This document shows positions 24,339 through 33,665 of a stretch of DNA of 64,000 bases, in pieces. Each line of letters starts with the position of its first letter. The stretch's first letter is position 1. Source of the DNA: an uncultured Eubacteriales bacterium (GTDB taxonomy: Bacteria; Bacillota; Clostridia; Oscillospirales; UBA644); contig URFZ01000009.1 of NCBI GenBank assembly GCA_900547165.1, positions 1-64,000 of the forward strand. The letters are read 5' to 3'. A program made the translations under genes and the position numbers. The notes under the pieces were generated by a model that did no database searches, had not been told where the DNA came from, and saw only the letters and a program-made list of their open reading frames with translations.

Positions 24339-24881
24339 TTATTTGGGAAAAACGGGCAGTCTTTCAAGGAAGATGATGTCTTTTCTGTCCGCCGCGTCGC
24401 CCTCTGCCAGAACAGCGGCTCTGCCGACGGTTTTGCCTCCCGCTTTGCTTACAAGCGCCTCAAGCGCTTTGAGCGATTCGCCCGTGCTGATAACGTCGTC
24501 GATGATGAGAACTCTTTTTCCCCTCATCTTTTCCGCGTCGTCCGCGCCGAGATAGAGGGTTTGTATCCTCTGCGTCGTTATCGAACGGACATTGACGCTT
24601 ATCGGGGAGGGCATATATACTTTTTCGCCTTTTCTTGCGATGATGTACTCGTTTTCGCCCTGCTGCTTCGCAAGCTCGTGAATAAGCGGAATGGACTTTG
24701 CTTCCGCCGTCAGCATGATATCGTGTTCGGGAAGCAGGGGAATGAGCGCTTCCGCGCATTTGACGGTCAATTCAACGTCGCCGAAGATGATAAACGCCGC
24801 GATATCAAGACTGTCGCTGACGGGGCAGAGAGGCAATTCTCTTTCAAGTCCCGCAATGTTCATTTTGTAAGTTTTTTGCAT
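24339..24881 (-). CDS. Adenine-phosphoribosyltransferase-like protein
   Basis: A 180-residue type I phosphoribosyltransferase. The PRPP-binding motif is VLIIDDVISTGESLKAL (about 120-136). The N-terminal part and the hood region (YIIARKGEKVYMPSP) resemble APRT and related purine PRTs. It would join a purine base to PRPP for salvage; adenine is the likely base but xanthine is possible. ATG at 24881 has AAAGGG 8 bases before it; a GTG at 24890 sits inside that site. It follows rluB by 17 bp on the same strand. Confidence 0.82.
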   Translation of the reverse strand: MQKTYKMNIAGLERELPLCPVSDSLDIAAFIIFGDVELTVKCAEALIPLLPEHDIMLTAEAKSIPLIHELAKQQGENEYIIARKGEKVYMPSPISVNVRSITTQRIQTLYLGADDAEKMRGKRVLIIDDVISTGESLKALEALVSKAGGKTVGRAAVLAEGDAADRKDIIFLERLPVFPK

Positions 24882-24898
24882 TTGTATCACCCTTTGTT

Positions 24899-25768
24899 TT
24901 ACTTTTTCTTTTTCTTGTCGCCGAACTGTTTGAGAAAGCGTTTCTCATAAACGGATTTCGTCGATTTTCTCTGTCTTTGCGCGTATTTCTGCGCCGCGGG
25001 GTCGCTTTTTTTGACGTCCTGCGGCTTTTTAATTATTTTTGTTGCGGGATTTATGCCGACCGACGTAAGCAATTCTTCCGTTTCTTTTGTCGTCAGCGGT
25101 CTGTATTCTCCCGGCTGTAAATGCCCGAGCGAAAGATTTCCGACAGCGATTCGTTTCAGCAGATGGATTTCAAGCCCGACAGCGTCACACATTCTTCTTA
25201 TCTGTCTGTTCTTGCCCTCATGAATGGTTATGTGCAGAACCGTTTTTCCGTCTTTCTGTGCATGTATCTCGACCTGCGCAGGCTGTGTTACATCTCCGTC
25301 GTCAAGCGTTACGCCGTTGCGGAGCGTATCCAACTGTTCGTCCGACGGGTCGCCCTTGACCGTTACTCTGTATGTTTTTTCTATCTCATGCGACGGATGA
25401 GTAAGTTTTTGCGCGGTCTCGCCGTCATCTGTCAAAAGCAGCAGTCCTTCAGAGTCTCTGTCCAGTCTTCCCACGGGGTAAACGCGTCCCTTTATTCCTC
25501 CGATAAGGTCTGCCACAACGCTTCTGTCGTCCTGTGCTTTCATGGCTGTTATAACGCCTCTCGGCTTGTAAAAGATAAAATATCTCTTGTTCGCAACTTT
25601 CAGATGCAGTCTGTGTCCGTCGCAGAAAACGCTGTCTCGTTCCGGGTCAACGTCCTGACCGATTATTGCGGGTTTTTTGTTGACAAAGACCTTGCCCTCA
25701 CGGACAAGTTCCTCCGCCGCACGCCGTGAGCAATAGCCGCTCTCCGCTATGAATTTATGAATTCTCAA
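24899..25768 (-). CDS. rluB: Ribosomal large-subunit pseudouridine synthase, RsuA/RluB type
   Basis: A 289-residue enzyme with an S4 domain (1-60, RIHKFIAESGYCSRRAAEELV) and the RsuA/RluB/E/F catalytic domain. The catalytic aspartate is in GRLDRDSEGLLLLTDDG (about 103). KTYRVTVKG and EGKNRQIRRMC are typical of the family. The C-terminus carries a basic, probably disordered tail ending in a lysine run that may contact rRNA. TTG start with AAAGGA 9 bases upstream. Probably acts on helix 90-type 23S sites like RluB of Firmicutes. Confidence 0.9.
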   Translation of the reverse strand: MRIHKFIAESGYCSRRAAEELVREGKVFVNKKPAIIGQDVDPERDSVFCDGHRLHLKVANKRYFIFYKPRGVITAMKAQDDRSVVADLIGGIKGRVYPVGRLDRDSEGLLLLTDDGETAQKLTHPSHEIEKTYRVTVKGDPSDEQLDTLRNGVTLDDGDVTQPAQVEIHAQKDGKTVLHITIHEGKNRQIRRMCDAVGLEIHLLKRIAVGNLSLGHLQPGEYRPLTTKETEELLTSVGINPATKIIKKPQDVKKSDPAAQKYAQRQRKSTKSVYEKRFLKQFGDKKKKK

Positions 25769-25829
25769 ATTTAATGCGTCCTTTTCAGATATACTTAATC
25801 ACAACTTACATTATACACCAAAATTTTCA

Positions 25830-26945
25830 TTATGGCAAGACCTTTTTGAAAAGTTGCGAAAGATAATATATAAATCTCTTCGTTCCCGATTTCTCCTCTT
25901 CGAGTTCTCCCACGTCGTTTACGGCATAAAGTTCTATCTTTTGAACGCTCCCGCCGTAATCGAGGACAAGTTCTCCGCCTTTTGTTCCTTTTTCGTAAGG
26001 CGCAAAGTAACAGGGAAGCAGGTTTTTCGTTATTTTCGGTTCAACCGTTTTCCCCGCGCAGGAATATGCATATATCGTTTCCGCATTGGCAAAGATTATT
26101 TGTCCGTCGCCGTTCAGCGCGTCGCGTCTTATCGTGTATTCGCCCTGCTTGTAAAGCACATATCGACTTGAAACCGAAAAGCCGAGGTCAAACATCGCCG
26201 CATGGTCGCGCCAGTCGTTCGGGTCGTTCAGCGTGACGTTTACAAGCACCGTGCCGTCCCTTTCCGCCGCGGAAACAAGACAGCGCCCCGCCGCCTTGGT
26301 GAAACCCGTTTTAACGCCTATCGCGCCGTCGTAGGACGAAAGCAGTCTGTTTGAGTTTGTTATCGTTATGTTCCCGTATTCAAGATGTCGGCTCTTTGAC
26401 GAAACAAGATTTCTGAACGCTGTGTTGTCTAGTGCATATACGGCTATCTTTGCCAACTCCCGTGCCGTTGTGTAGTGTCCGTCCGCGGGCATTCCGTTGG
26501 GGTTGACGAAATGCGTTGACGTCAGTCCGAGCGCCGCCGCCTTCTCATTCATTTTTTCGGCAAATTTTTCCGAGGATCCCGCAACATTTTCAGCAATCAC
26601 AACAGCCGCGTCGTTTGCGGAACGGAGCATCAGCATGGAAAGTAGGTCTTTCATTTTTATTTTTTCGCCTTTTATCAGACCGAGTTGCGAGCCGCCCTCA
26701 TTTGCCGCCCGTTCCGATACCGTGCAGACCTTTTCGGGGTCGGCTTCTTCTATCGCGATTATCGCTGTCATTATTTTTGTCGTGCTTGCAGGCGGAAGTT
26801 TCGCGTCCGCGTTTTTTTCGTATATGACGTTTCCCGTAACCGCGTTGACCGTTATCGCGCTCTGCGCCGAGATTGCAAACGTCGCTTTGATGTGCAGCGC
26901 AAACACGAATATAAAAGTCAGAATGAAAGATATGTATTTCTTCAT
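25830..26945 (-). CDS. D-alanyl-D-alanine carboxypeptidase, DacF/PBP5 type (S11)
   Basis: A 371-residue penicillin-binding protein that trims the terminal D-Ala of peptidoglycan stems. It has an N-terminal signal peptide (about 1-24). The serine nucleophile motif is STTK (in PPASTTKIMTA), the second is SAND (RSANDAAVV), and the third is KTG (GVKTGFTKAAG). A shortened C-terminal beta domain ends in an amphipathic helix (YYLSQLFKKVLP) that could anchor it to the membrane. DacF-type enzymes are often used in spore cortex formation, which fits a spore former. Confidence 0.93.
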   Translation of the reverse strand: MKKYISFILTFIFVFALHIKATFAISAQSAITVNAVTGNVIYEKNADAKLPPASTTKIMTAIIAIEEADPEKVCTVSERAANEGGSQLGLIKGEKIKMKDLLSMLMLRSANDAAVVIAENVAGSSEKFAEKMNEKAAALGLTSTHFVNPNGMPADGHYTTARELAKIAVYALDNTAFRNLVSSKSRHLEYGNITITNSNRLLSSYDGAIGVKTGFTKAAGRCLVSAAERDGTVLVNVTLNDPNDWRDHAAMFDLGFSVSSRYVLYKQGEYTIRRDALNGDGQIIFANAETIYAYSCAGKTVEPKITKNLLPCYFAPYEKGTKGGELVLDYGGSVQKIELYAVNDVGELEEEKSGTKRFIYYLSQLFKKVLP

Positions 26946-27036
26946 TTTTCCAAAACTCCTAACTTCGGCTGTGTATGCTCAGCCTGACCTTTGATAATGT
27001 TTATGCTTTTGCCTTATTTAATATGTCGTAATTATA

Positions 27037-27065
27037 TTGACTTTCCGATGTTTTTATTGTATAAT
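27037..27065 (+). promoter_or_regulatory. Promoter of the AlkD-like gene
   Basis: TTGACT (27037-27042), 17-bp spacer, TATAAT (27060-27065); the start ATG is at 27096 with TAAGGAG just before. Confidence 0.82.
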
Positions 27066-27095
27066 AGTGATACTTAGTAATATAAGGAGAAACCT

Positions 27096-27791
27096 ATGGT
27101 TTCAACGGAAAAAGTCAGAGCGGATCTGCTTGCGATGAAAGATGATAAGTTCGCCGAGTTTACACGAAAACTCATACCCACCACAGCGCCCGAAAAAATT
27201 ATCGGCGTCCGCGCTCCGCTTCTTCGCGCTTATGCAAAAGGACTGCGAGCAAGCGAGGTCGAGACCGAATTTCTGAACTCGTTACCTCACGTTTATCTGG
27301 AAGAAAATACGCTCCACGGGCTTCTTATCTCCAACTTGAAAGATCCCGCCGCGATTATTGACCGTCTCGACGCTTTTCTGCCGTTTGTCGATAATTGGGC
27401 GACCTGCGACGCGATAAGCCCGAAAAATCTTGCAAAAAATCTTGAAGTGCTTGCGGCAAAAGCAACCGCATGGCTCAAATCGGATAAAACATATACCGTT
27501 CGGTGCGGCGTAAATATGTTTATGCAATTCTTTCTCGGAGAGAATTTCAAAGTCGAATATGCCGAGCAAATCGCCGCGATACGTTCCGATGAATATTACG
27601 TCAGAATGGGTGTTGCGTGGTATTTTGCAACCGCGCTTGCAAAGAATTACGAAGAAACGCTGCCTTTCATAGCAGGCAAAAAACTCGACATATGGACGCA
27701 CAATAAAACTATTCAAAAAGCGATCGAAAGTTTTCGCGTGACAGAGGCACATAAAGCGGTCTTGCGGAAATATAAGATAAAAAACAATTAA
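27096..27791 (+). CDS. DNA alkylation repair (AlkD-like) protein
   Basis: A 231-residue protein of the HEAT-like AlkD/AlkC class, which removes N3/N7-alkylated bases from DNA without flipping them out. The whole protein is alpha-helical repeats. Family signatures are IGVRAPLLRAYAKGL near the start, FVDNWATCDAISPK (about 90-103, with the conserved W and D) and RMGVAWYFATALAK. The length is usual for the short family branch. It has its own promoter and is followed by the beta-helix lipoprotein 54 bp later. Some members of this short branch are untested, so glycosylase activity is inferred. Confidence 0.88.
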   Translation: MVSTEKVRADLLAMKDDKFAEFTRKLIPTTAPEKIIGVRAPLLRAYAKGLRASEVETEFLNSLPHVYLEENTLHGLLISNLKDPAAIIDRLDAFLPFVDNWATCDAISPKNLAKNLEVLAAKATAWLKSDKTYTVRCGVNMFMQFFLGENFKVEYAEQIAAIRSDEYYVRMGVAWYFATALAKNYEETLPFIAGKKLDIWTHNKTIQKAIESFRVTEAHKAVLRKYKIKNN

Positions 27792-27845
27792 ACAGTAAAA
27801 TAACCTCACCCCATTGACAGAACATTTTAGGTTCGGGAGAAAAAC

Positions 27846-30800
27846 ATGAAGAGAAAACTTATCGTATTGATTGCCGCCGTGCTTGCGGTCTGCTGTATGG
27901 CGGGGCTGCTTTCGGGCTGTTCCGTAATCGTCAGAAATGTCGAGTACATAGACCTTGCGGGGCAGGGCGCTTCCGCCGAGTATTCATTTGTTGATGAAAG
28001 TCTCGAGGCGGAACGGTTGTACCCCGTGTCAAAGGGCGGTACGGTGTATTATGTCAGCGCGGAGGGTGACGACGCAAACGACGGTATTACTCCCGAAACG
28101 CCGATAAAGACTCTTTCAAAAGCGTCTTCGCTTTCGCTCAAAGCGGGCGACTCCGTGCTTTTCAGAAAAGGCGATACGTTTGTCGGCAACTTGCGTTATT
28201 CGGATCTTGAAGGTTCAAAAGAGAATCCGATAACGATAGCGTCTTACGGAGAGGGTGACAATCGTCCCATATTTACAAACGGGAATGAAACTTTGCGAGG
28301 CGGAGATATTGTCGGTATTTATAACTCCCGCGGCGTTGTTGTAAGAGATTTGAAGATAGATGCTTATGCGTCAAGTTCTGCTCATGGCAGTCCTGCAGTA
28401 AGAGGTATTGCTTATGAATACAAAAAAGCAATAGACAATCCGAATCTTGATATTTATATCGTAAACAATATTATTCGGGGACATGATATTACGGGCGAAT
28501 ATCCCGACACGGATTCTTACATTTACGGAATTACCGGTTATGTTTGGGCAAATAGAACATTGGATTATGCGACGGATATATATATTCTTAACAATGATGT
28601 AAGTTATGTCGGACTTAACGGTATCCAAATGAGAGGTGACTATTCACAGGATTCCGATGATGACGACACTTATTCCAAAAACATCCGCAAATGTTACAAG
28701 GGCGTTCACCTTGACGGTAATACCGTTCACCATATCGGTCAGATAGGCATGTATATCTGCGGCGGCAAGAACTGCACAATGGACAGAAACCTCGTTTATC
28801 AGACAAGTATAGTCAAGGAACGCGCTTTTATGGACGGTCAGTGCGGTATGATGTATATAAAAAGTGAACATTCCTCCGCAAGGTACAATATTATATACGA
28901 TGCTTATGACGCGGGCGCAGGCATTGACGGAATGGGATTTGACATTGACTGGAAGACCGATTATATAACGCTTGAATATAATTACATATCAAATTGCCTC
29001 GGCAGCGGTATCGGAACTCTGTCAAATCTGAACAGTACGATAGCGCATAACCGATTGGAAGGCAACCTCGGTGCCACAAACCATACAGGGTCACTCACAT
29101 TGGGTAATTTGGGAGGCGATGTGTTCGGTGCCCATATTTATGATAACCTTATATATCAGACAACCAGATCGGCTCCCGCATTCAGAGCCTTCCATGAGGG
29201 CGGCAATAAAAAATTCACCGGTTGCGAATTTGTCGGTAACCATATAGTATTGAAAGCGGACGTCGATCCCTCGACATACTTCTGGGTAAATATAAATTCT
29301 TCCGTTCAATTTTATAAAATTGCCGAGAACAAATACTATTCCGTTTCGCCTGACACTTCGTTCAAGGCTTCCGACCGAACTGCAAAGAAGTATTTGAATT
29401 TTGAAGAGGGCGCACAGGTATATAAGGCGGGCGCGGGCTCTCCGTTTTCGTCATGGCAGAAACGCGACCTCGGTTCGACTTATGAGATGAGAAGCGATGA
29501 TGCACCGTCAAAAGTCAAGGGCGTTACCTGCACTTATGAAAACGGCAAGTTGCTGCTGAATATAGCTGGCGATATGTCCGATGTATGGCATTACAACATT
29601 TACAAAGTAGGATATAATGAATCCGCGTCATATCGCAATATGATAGGTCAGACGGAAAGCAACACTTTTGAATATGACGTACCGTATACAGGCGACTTTT
29701 TCATTATCGTTCAGCCCGAGTCGAACCAGGGCATTTACGGTGAGGGAATGAAAATCAGAGTGAATATAGGCAATAAAAAAGGTTACAGCGACCTTGCGGG
29801 CAAAGAGGCTTCAGCCGTATATGCGTTTACGGATAAAAACCTCGGTGAAGAACAGTTGTATCCCGTGTCAAAGGGCGGCACCGTGTATTATGTCAGCTCG
29901 GAGGGCGACGACTCAAACGACGGGTTGACACCCGAAACCCCGATAAAAACACTTTCAAAAGCGTCTTCGCTTTCGCTCAAAGCGGGCGATTCCGTGCTTT
30001 TCAGGAAAGGCGATACGTTCACAGGTAGTTTGTCCTATTCAAACCTTGACGGAACAAAAGAGAATCCCATAACTTTTGCATCATACGGCGACGGTGACGA
30101 ACGACCCGTTATAACGAACGGAAACGAGATCCTGCGAGGAGGAAACATTATAAATGTTCAGAACTCGTCGGGTGTCGTCATAAGAGATTTGCAGGTGAAT
30201 GCTTATGCGTCAAGTTCCGCACACAACGGAACGCGCGTGACCGGCATAGGTTACGGTGTCGGAGTGGCAAGAGAAGAAAGTTATCACGACATTTACATCG
30301 TCAACAATGTTCTTCGTGCCTATGATTTCAGCGGCGAATATCCCGACGCGGACTCGAACGCATACGGCATAAGTGTTGGCGGATGGGACGGTACTGTCAA
30401 AGAAAGTCTTACCGGCGTACATATTCTCAAAAACGATGTCAGTTACTTCGGACGTGTCGGTATAATTGCAAGCGGAACAGTTCCCGACAATGACGATTAT
30501 AACCGCACGGCACGCAAAAAGATTTCGGATATCCACATAGACGGCAATACCGTTCATCATATCGGTCAGATAGGTATGTATATCATGGGCGGTGTGAATT
30601 GCACCATGGACAGAAACCTTGTTTATCAGACAGGAATCGCAACGGAGCGCGGCGGGATTGACGGTCAATGCGGTATTATGTATATCACAAGTGAATATTC
30701 TGTCTGCCGATACAATGTCGTTTATGATATATATGCAGCAGGTTCGCGGTTTGATGCGATGGGTATAGATGTGGACTGGAACACCGACAACATAACCGTT

Positions 30801-31631
30801 GAATACAATCTTTGCTATAATTGCCTCGGTGACGGAATCGGAACAATGGCAACCCAGAACAGCATTATAGCACATAACAGGATAGAAGACAGTCAGGGTG
30901 CGACCAATCATAATGCCTCAATAGGCGTCAGCAACTATATTGACAGAAACTGGCCTTTGACGGAAGAAGTTTTCTCCGTAATCAACTGCCGCATCTATGA
31001 CAATCTTATTCTTCACACAAATCCCAATGTTTGCGTTTTCAGATGTATTGCAGATAACGGCATACCTAAATGGGAGAAAAACGAATTTGTCTCAAACCAT
31101 ATCGTTTTGCGGGCGGAAGACAATATTTCGGAGTTCTATTGGATAAGAGTACCCACACCTCTCAGATGGTATAAATTTGCGGATAACAAATATTATTCGT
31201 CTTTCCCGGACAGCTCGTTCAAAGTGTTTGACAAATCAACCAAAAAGTATATAAACACAGAAGAGGGCGCACAGATATACAAAGCGGGAACCGGTTCTCC
31301 GTTTTCGTCATGGCAGAAACGCGATCTCGGCTCGACTTACGAGATGAGATGCGACAGCGCTCCGTCAAAAGTCGAAAACGTTACCTGCACTTATGAAAAC
31401 GGCAAATTGCTGCTGAATATATCGGGCGATATGTCCGACGTATGGCACTACAATATTTACAAGGTCGGATATGATGAATCCGCATCGTATCTTAATATGA
31501 TAGGTCAGACGGAAAGCAGCACTTTTGAATATGAAGTGCCGCACAACGGCGAGTTTTACATCATCGTTCAGCCAGAATCCAATCAGGGCATTTACGGTGA
31601 AGGCTTCAAAATTAAGATAAACATAGACTGA
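27846..31631 (+). CDS. Lipoprotein with two duplicated right-handed beta-helix domains
   Basis: A 1261-residue lipoprotein: signal peptide with lipobox LLSGC (C25 lipidated). It consists of two copies of a unit of about 610 residues (about 35-640 and 645-1261). Each starts VYYVSxEGDDxNDG (DUF1565-like), runs through a right-handed parallel beta-helix rich in NN, DGN and GIG turns, and ends with a small fibronectin-like domain (VTCTYENGKLLLNI). Such folds bind or cleave polysaccharides, although no catalytic residues are clear. The two units are close even in DNA, so the duplication is recent. It is surface-anchored and probably acts on glycans. Confidence 0.88.
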   Translation: MKRKLIVLIAAVLAVCCMAGLLSGCSVIVRNVEYIDLAGQGASAEYSFVDESLEAERLYPVSKGGTVYYVSAEGDDANDGITPETPIKTLSKASSLSLKAGDSVLFRKGDTFVGNLRYSDLEGSKENPITIASYGEGDNRPIFTNGNETLRGGDIVGIYNSRGVVVRDLKIDAYASSSAHGSPAVRGIAYEYKKAIDNPNLDIYIVNNIIRGHDITGEYPDTDSYIYGITGYVWANRTLDYATDIYILNNDVSYVGLNGIQMRGDYSQDSDDDDTYSKNIRKCYKGVHLDGNTVHHIGQIGMYICGGKNCTMDRNLVYQTSIVKERAFMDGQCGMMYIKSEHSSARYNIIYDAYDAGAGIDGMGFDIDWKTDYITLEYNYISNCLGSGIGTLSNLNSTIAHNRLEGNLGATNHTGSLTLGNLGGDVFGAHIYDNLIYQTTRSAPAFRAFHEGGNKKFTGCEFVGNHIVLKADVDPSTYFWVNINSSVQFYKIAENKYYSVSPDTSFKASDRTAKKYLNFEEGAQVYKAGAGSPFSSWQKRDLGSTYEMRSDDAPSKVKGVTCTYENGKLLLNIAGDMSDVWHYNIYKVGYNESASYRNMIGQTESNTFEYDVPYTGDFFIIVQPESNQGIYGEGMKIRVNIGNKKGYSDLAGKEASAVYAFTDKNLGEEQLYPVSKGGTVYYVSSEGDDSNDGLTPETPIKTLSKASSLSLKAGDSVLFRKGDTFTGSLSYSNLDGTKENPITFASYGDGDERPVITNGNEILRGGNIINVQNSSGVVIRDLQVNAYASSSAHNGTRVTGIGYGVGVAREESYHDIYIVNNVLRAYDFSGEYPDADSNAYGISVGGWDGTVKESLTGVHILKNDVSYFGRVGIIASGTVPDNDDYNRTARKKISDIHIDGNTVHHIGQIGMYIMGGVNCTMDRNLVYQTGIATERGGIDGQCGIMYITSEYSVCRYNVVYDIYAAGSRFDAMGIDVDWNTDNITVEYNLCYNCLGDGIGTMATQNSIIAHNRIEDSQGATNHNASIGVSNYIDRNWPLTEEVFSVINCRIYDNLILHTNPNVCVFRCIADNGIPKWEKNEFVSNHIVLRAEDNISEFYWIRVPTPLRWYKFADNKYYSSFPDSSFKVFDKSTKKYINTEEGAQIYKAGTGSPFSSWQKRDLGSTYEMRCDSAPSKVENVTCTYENGKLLLNISGDMSDVWHYNIYKVGYDESASYLNMIGQTESSTFEYEVPHNGEFYIIVQPESNQGIYGEGFKIKINID

Positions 31632-31639
31632 TAGTAAAT

Positions 31640-31674
31640 AAGAGCGGCAGGCAAAGTCCCGTCGCTCTTGTTTT
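31640..31674 (+). terminator. Terminator of the beta-helix lipoprotein gene
   Basis: AAGAGCGGC pairs with GTCGCTCTT (one G-U) and a TTTTT run follows. Confidence 0.72.
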
Positions 31675-31705
31675 TGTGAAAAAGGAAAAACATACATTTC
31701 CGAAT

Positions 31706-32059
31706 TTATTTTTTTCGGGATCTGAATATCAATGCAACAAGACACCCGAAAACTATCGCCGCGCAAATTCCCGCGGAAGCCGCCGTCAGCCCGCCCGTAA
31801 AGATGCCGAGCAGGCCTTTTTCGTCAACCGCATTTTTTACTCCCTCGGCAAGCGCAAAACCAAAGCCCGTCAGCGGCACTTTTGCGCCCGCTTTTGCAAA
31901 TTCGGCAAACGGTTTATATAGTCCTGCCGCACCGAGGAAAACGCCCGCTACAACATATCCGACAAGGATTCTCGCGGGCGTCAGTTTTGTTTTGTCGAGA
32001 AGTATCTGCCCTATGACGCACAGAAGTCCTCCGAACAAAAAAGTCCATAAATAAGCCAT
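31706..32059 (-). CDS. spoVAE: Stage V sporulation protein AE
   Basis: A 117-residue membrane protein with three to four helices (GGLLCVIGQILLDKTKLTPARILVGYVVAGVFLGAAGLY in the family pattern). With SpoVAC and SpoVAD it forms the channel that moves Ca-dipicolinate into the forespore and out at germination. ATG at 32059 is preferred over TTG at 32065 because AGGGG lies 9 bases before it. It is the last gene of the spoVAC-AD-AE operon, 12 bp after spoVAD. The length matches family members of this short type. Confidence 0.93.
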   Translation of the reverse strand: MAYLWTFLFGGLLCVIGQILLDKTKLTPARILVGYVVAGVFLGAAGLYKPFAEFAKAGAKVPLTGFGFALAEGVKNAVDEKGLLGIFTGGLTAASAGICAAIVFGCLVALIFRSRKK

Positions 32060-32071
32060 TTTCAAACGCCC

Positions 32072-33082
32072 CTAAATCGTCAGCCTTATCAGGTGTGAAA
32101 TCGCGGGAATGCTTTCGCCCTGCTGGTTTGTTGTCGGACTCATCAGCGCACCCGTCGCCGCAACAAGAACATTTTTATAAAGTCCCGCCTGCATTTGCGG
32201 TAAAACGTATGCCGCAAGCACGCTTGCGCAACAGCCGCACCCCGAACCGCCCGCGTGAACGTCCTGCTTGTCGGCATCAAAAATCATCATTCCGCAATCG
32301 AGATAATTTGCTCCGAGAGAGATATTCTCCCTTTCGAGAAGCGTTTTGACAAGTTCGTGCCCGATACTTCCGAGGTCACCCGTCAGAATAAGGTCGTAAC
32401 TGTCCGGCGAGGTCTTTGTGTCTCTGAAATACTTCTTCAACGTGTCTGCCGCCGCAGGTGCCATAGCCGCGCCCATATTGTTTATATCGCTGATACCCAT
32501 ATCAATTATCGTTCCGGGACAAAACGCCGAAATTTTAGGCATGTTCGGTATATCTTCGTCCGTCAGCAACAAACAGCCCGACCCCGTTACCGTCCATTGC
32601 GCCGACGGCGGACGCACCGAGCCGTAATTGAGCGGGTAACGGTATTGCCTTTCCGCCGTGCAGAAATGACTGCTTGTTATTGCCACGGCTCGCTTTGCAA
32701 AGTTGCCGTCTATCGTCATCGCCGCGATTATCGCCGCTTCAATGACCGTAGAACACGCTCCGTACAGTCCAAAATAACCAGCCCCGCGATCACGGCTGCC
32801 GTAAGCCGAACTGACGCACTGATTGAGCAGATCACCTGCGAAAATGAAGTCAACATCTTCGTCGCGCAGGTTTGCTTTTTCGAAGACACGGTTCATCGCC
32901 TCCTTTTGCATTTGCGCTTCTGCTTTTTCGTATGTCTCCTGTCCGAAATATTCGTCGTTTGAATACAAATCAAAGTATTTGCCGAGCGGTCCCTCTTTTT
33001 CTTTCTGCCCGACTATTGCCTGCCATGCGCCGACGGTGACAGCAGACGATGGAATATAGGTGTTTTTTCCTGCTTTTTTCAT
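32072..33082 (-). CDS. spoVAD: Stage V sporulation protein AD
   Basis: A 336-residue soluble thiolase-like protein that binds dipicolinic acid and delivers it to the SpoVA channel of the developing spore. Its sequence has the family start (KAGKNTYIPSSAVTVGAW), YGACSTVIEA in the thiolase-fold core, and the GDLGSIGHEL and CGCCASVLAAYVLP segments. The ATG overlaps the spoVAC stop by four bases (ATGA), the usual coupling in this operon. The presence of this operon is the strongest sign of a spore-forming host. Confidence 0.95.
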   Translation of the reverse strand: MKKAGKNTYIPSSAVTVGAWQAIVGQKEKEGPLGKYFDLYSNDEYFGQETYEKAEAQMQKEAMNRVFEKANLRDEDVDFIFAGDLLNQCVSSAYGSRDRGAGYFGLYGACSTVIEAAIIAAMTIDGNFAKRAVAITSSHFCTAERQYRYPLNYGSVRPPSAQWTVTGSGCLLLTDEDIPNMPKISAFCPGTIIDMGISDINNMGAAMAPAAADTLKKYFRDTKTSPDSYDLILTGDLGSIGHELVKTLLERENISLGANYLDCGMMIFDADKQDVHAGGSGCGCCASVLAAYVLPQMQAGLYKNVLVAATGALMSPTTNQQGESIPAISHLIRLTI

Positions 33083-33528
33083 ACGTCGCAGACCAACTTT
33101 ACGATATAGTATATTATCCCGTAGACAACCGATGCCGCCGTTCCGTAAACAATAACGGGTCCTGCTATCGAGAACAGTTTGACTCCCGTGCCGAGTATGC
33201 TGCCCTCGGATTTAAATTCAAGGGCGGGGGAGACGACCGCGTTCGCAAATCCCGTTATCGGCACAAGCGTTCCCGCTCCCGCTATACGCGCCAATTTCTG
33301 ATAAAGCCCGATGCCCGTGAAAAGCGCGCTTAAAAACACGAGCGTAACGCTTGTCAACGTGGATGCGTCTTCCGCGGAAAATCCCGCAACATTTGCGTAA
33401 AGGTCGGTAAGCGTCTGACCGACGCAGCATATCGCCCCTCCTATAAGAAAAGCAAAACAGCAATCCTTGAAAATGGGCGAATTTTTTGTTTTGATGTCCG
33501 TCAGCCGTGCATAATCGTTTTTGTTCAA
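33079..33528 (-). CDS. spoVAC: Stage V sporulation protein AC
   Basis: A 149-residue membrane protein of the SpoVA channel, with mechanosensitive-channel properties in Bacillus. Family motifs are FLIGGAICCVGQTLTDLY, GLYQKLARIAGAGTLVPITGFANAV and EFKSEGSILGTGVKLF. First gene of the operon. The start is TTG at 33528, with AAAGGA about 9 bases before; an in-frame stop lies shortly upstream, so no longer start fits. A sigma-G type promoter was looked for and not convincingly found. Confidence 0.93.
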   Translation of the reverse strand: MNKNDYARLTDIKTKNSPIFKDCCFAFLIGGAICCVGQTLTDLYANVAGFSAEDASTLTSVTLVFLSALFTGIGLYQKLARIAGAGTLVPITGFANAVVSPALEFKSEGSILGTGVKLFSIAGPVIVYGTAASVVYGIIYYIVKLVCDV

Positions 33529-33597
33529 GCCTCCACATCCTTTCGGATGTATTTTTTCTCATTTTGACGCAAATATACTTTAATTGCATAAAGGCGC

Positions 33598-33627
33598 AAA
33601 AAAAGACCGCAGTTTTGAACTGCGGTC
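33598..33627 (-). terminator. Terminator of the Sel1-type gene
   Basis: 10-bp stem (33605-33614 with 33618-33627), followed on the minus strand by seven Ts. It lies about 38 bp after the gene end. Confidence 0.8.
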
Positions 33628-33665
33628 AAATTATCTGCTTAATATAATCAGTTTGTAAATCGGTT

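Noticed and set aside
27846..31631. CRISPR or tandem short repeat from the repetitive lipoprotein gene
   Set aside because: The repetition is one duplication of about 1.8 kb within an open frame, not short evenly spaced repeats.
33529..33604. Sigma-G promoter of the spoVA operon
   Set aside because: Looked for -35/-10 boxes of the sporulation type in the 75 bp before spoVAC; no pair with fitting spacing was convincing.
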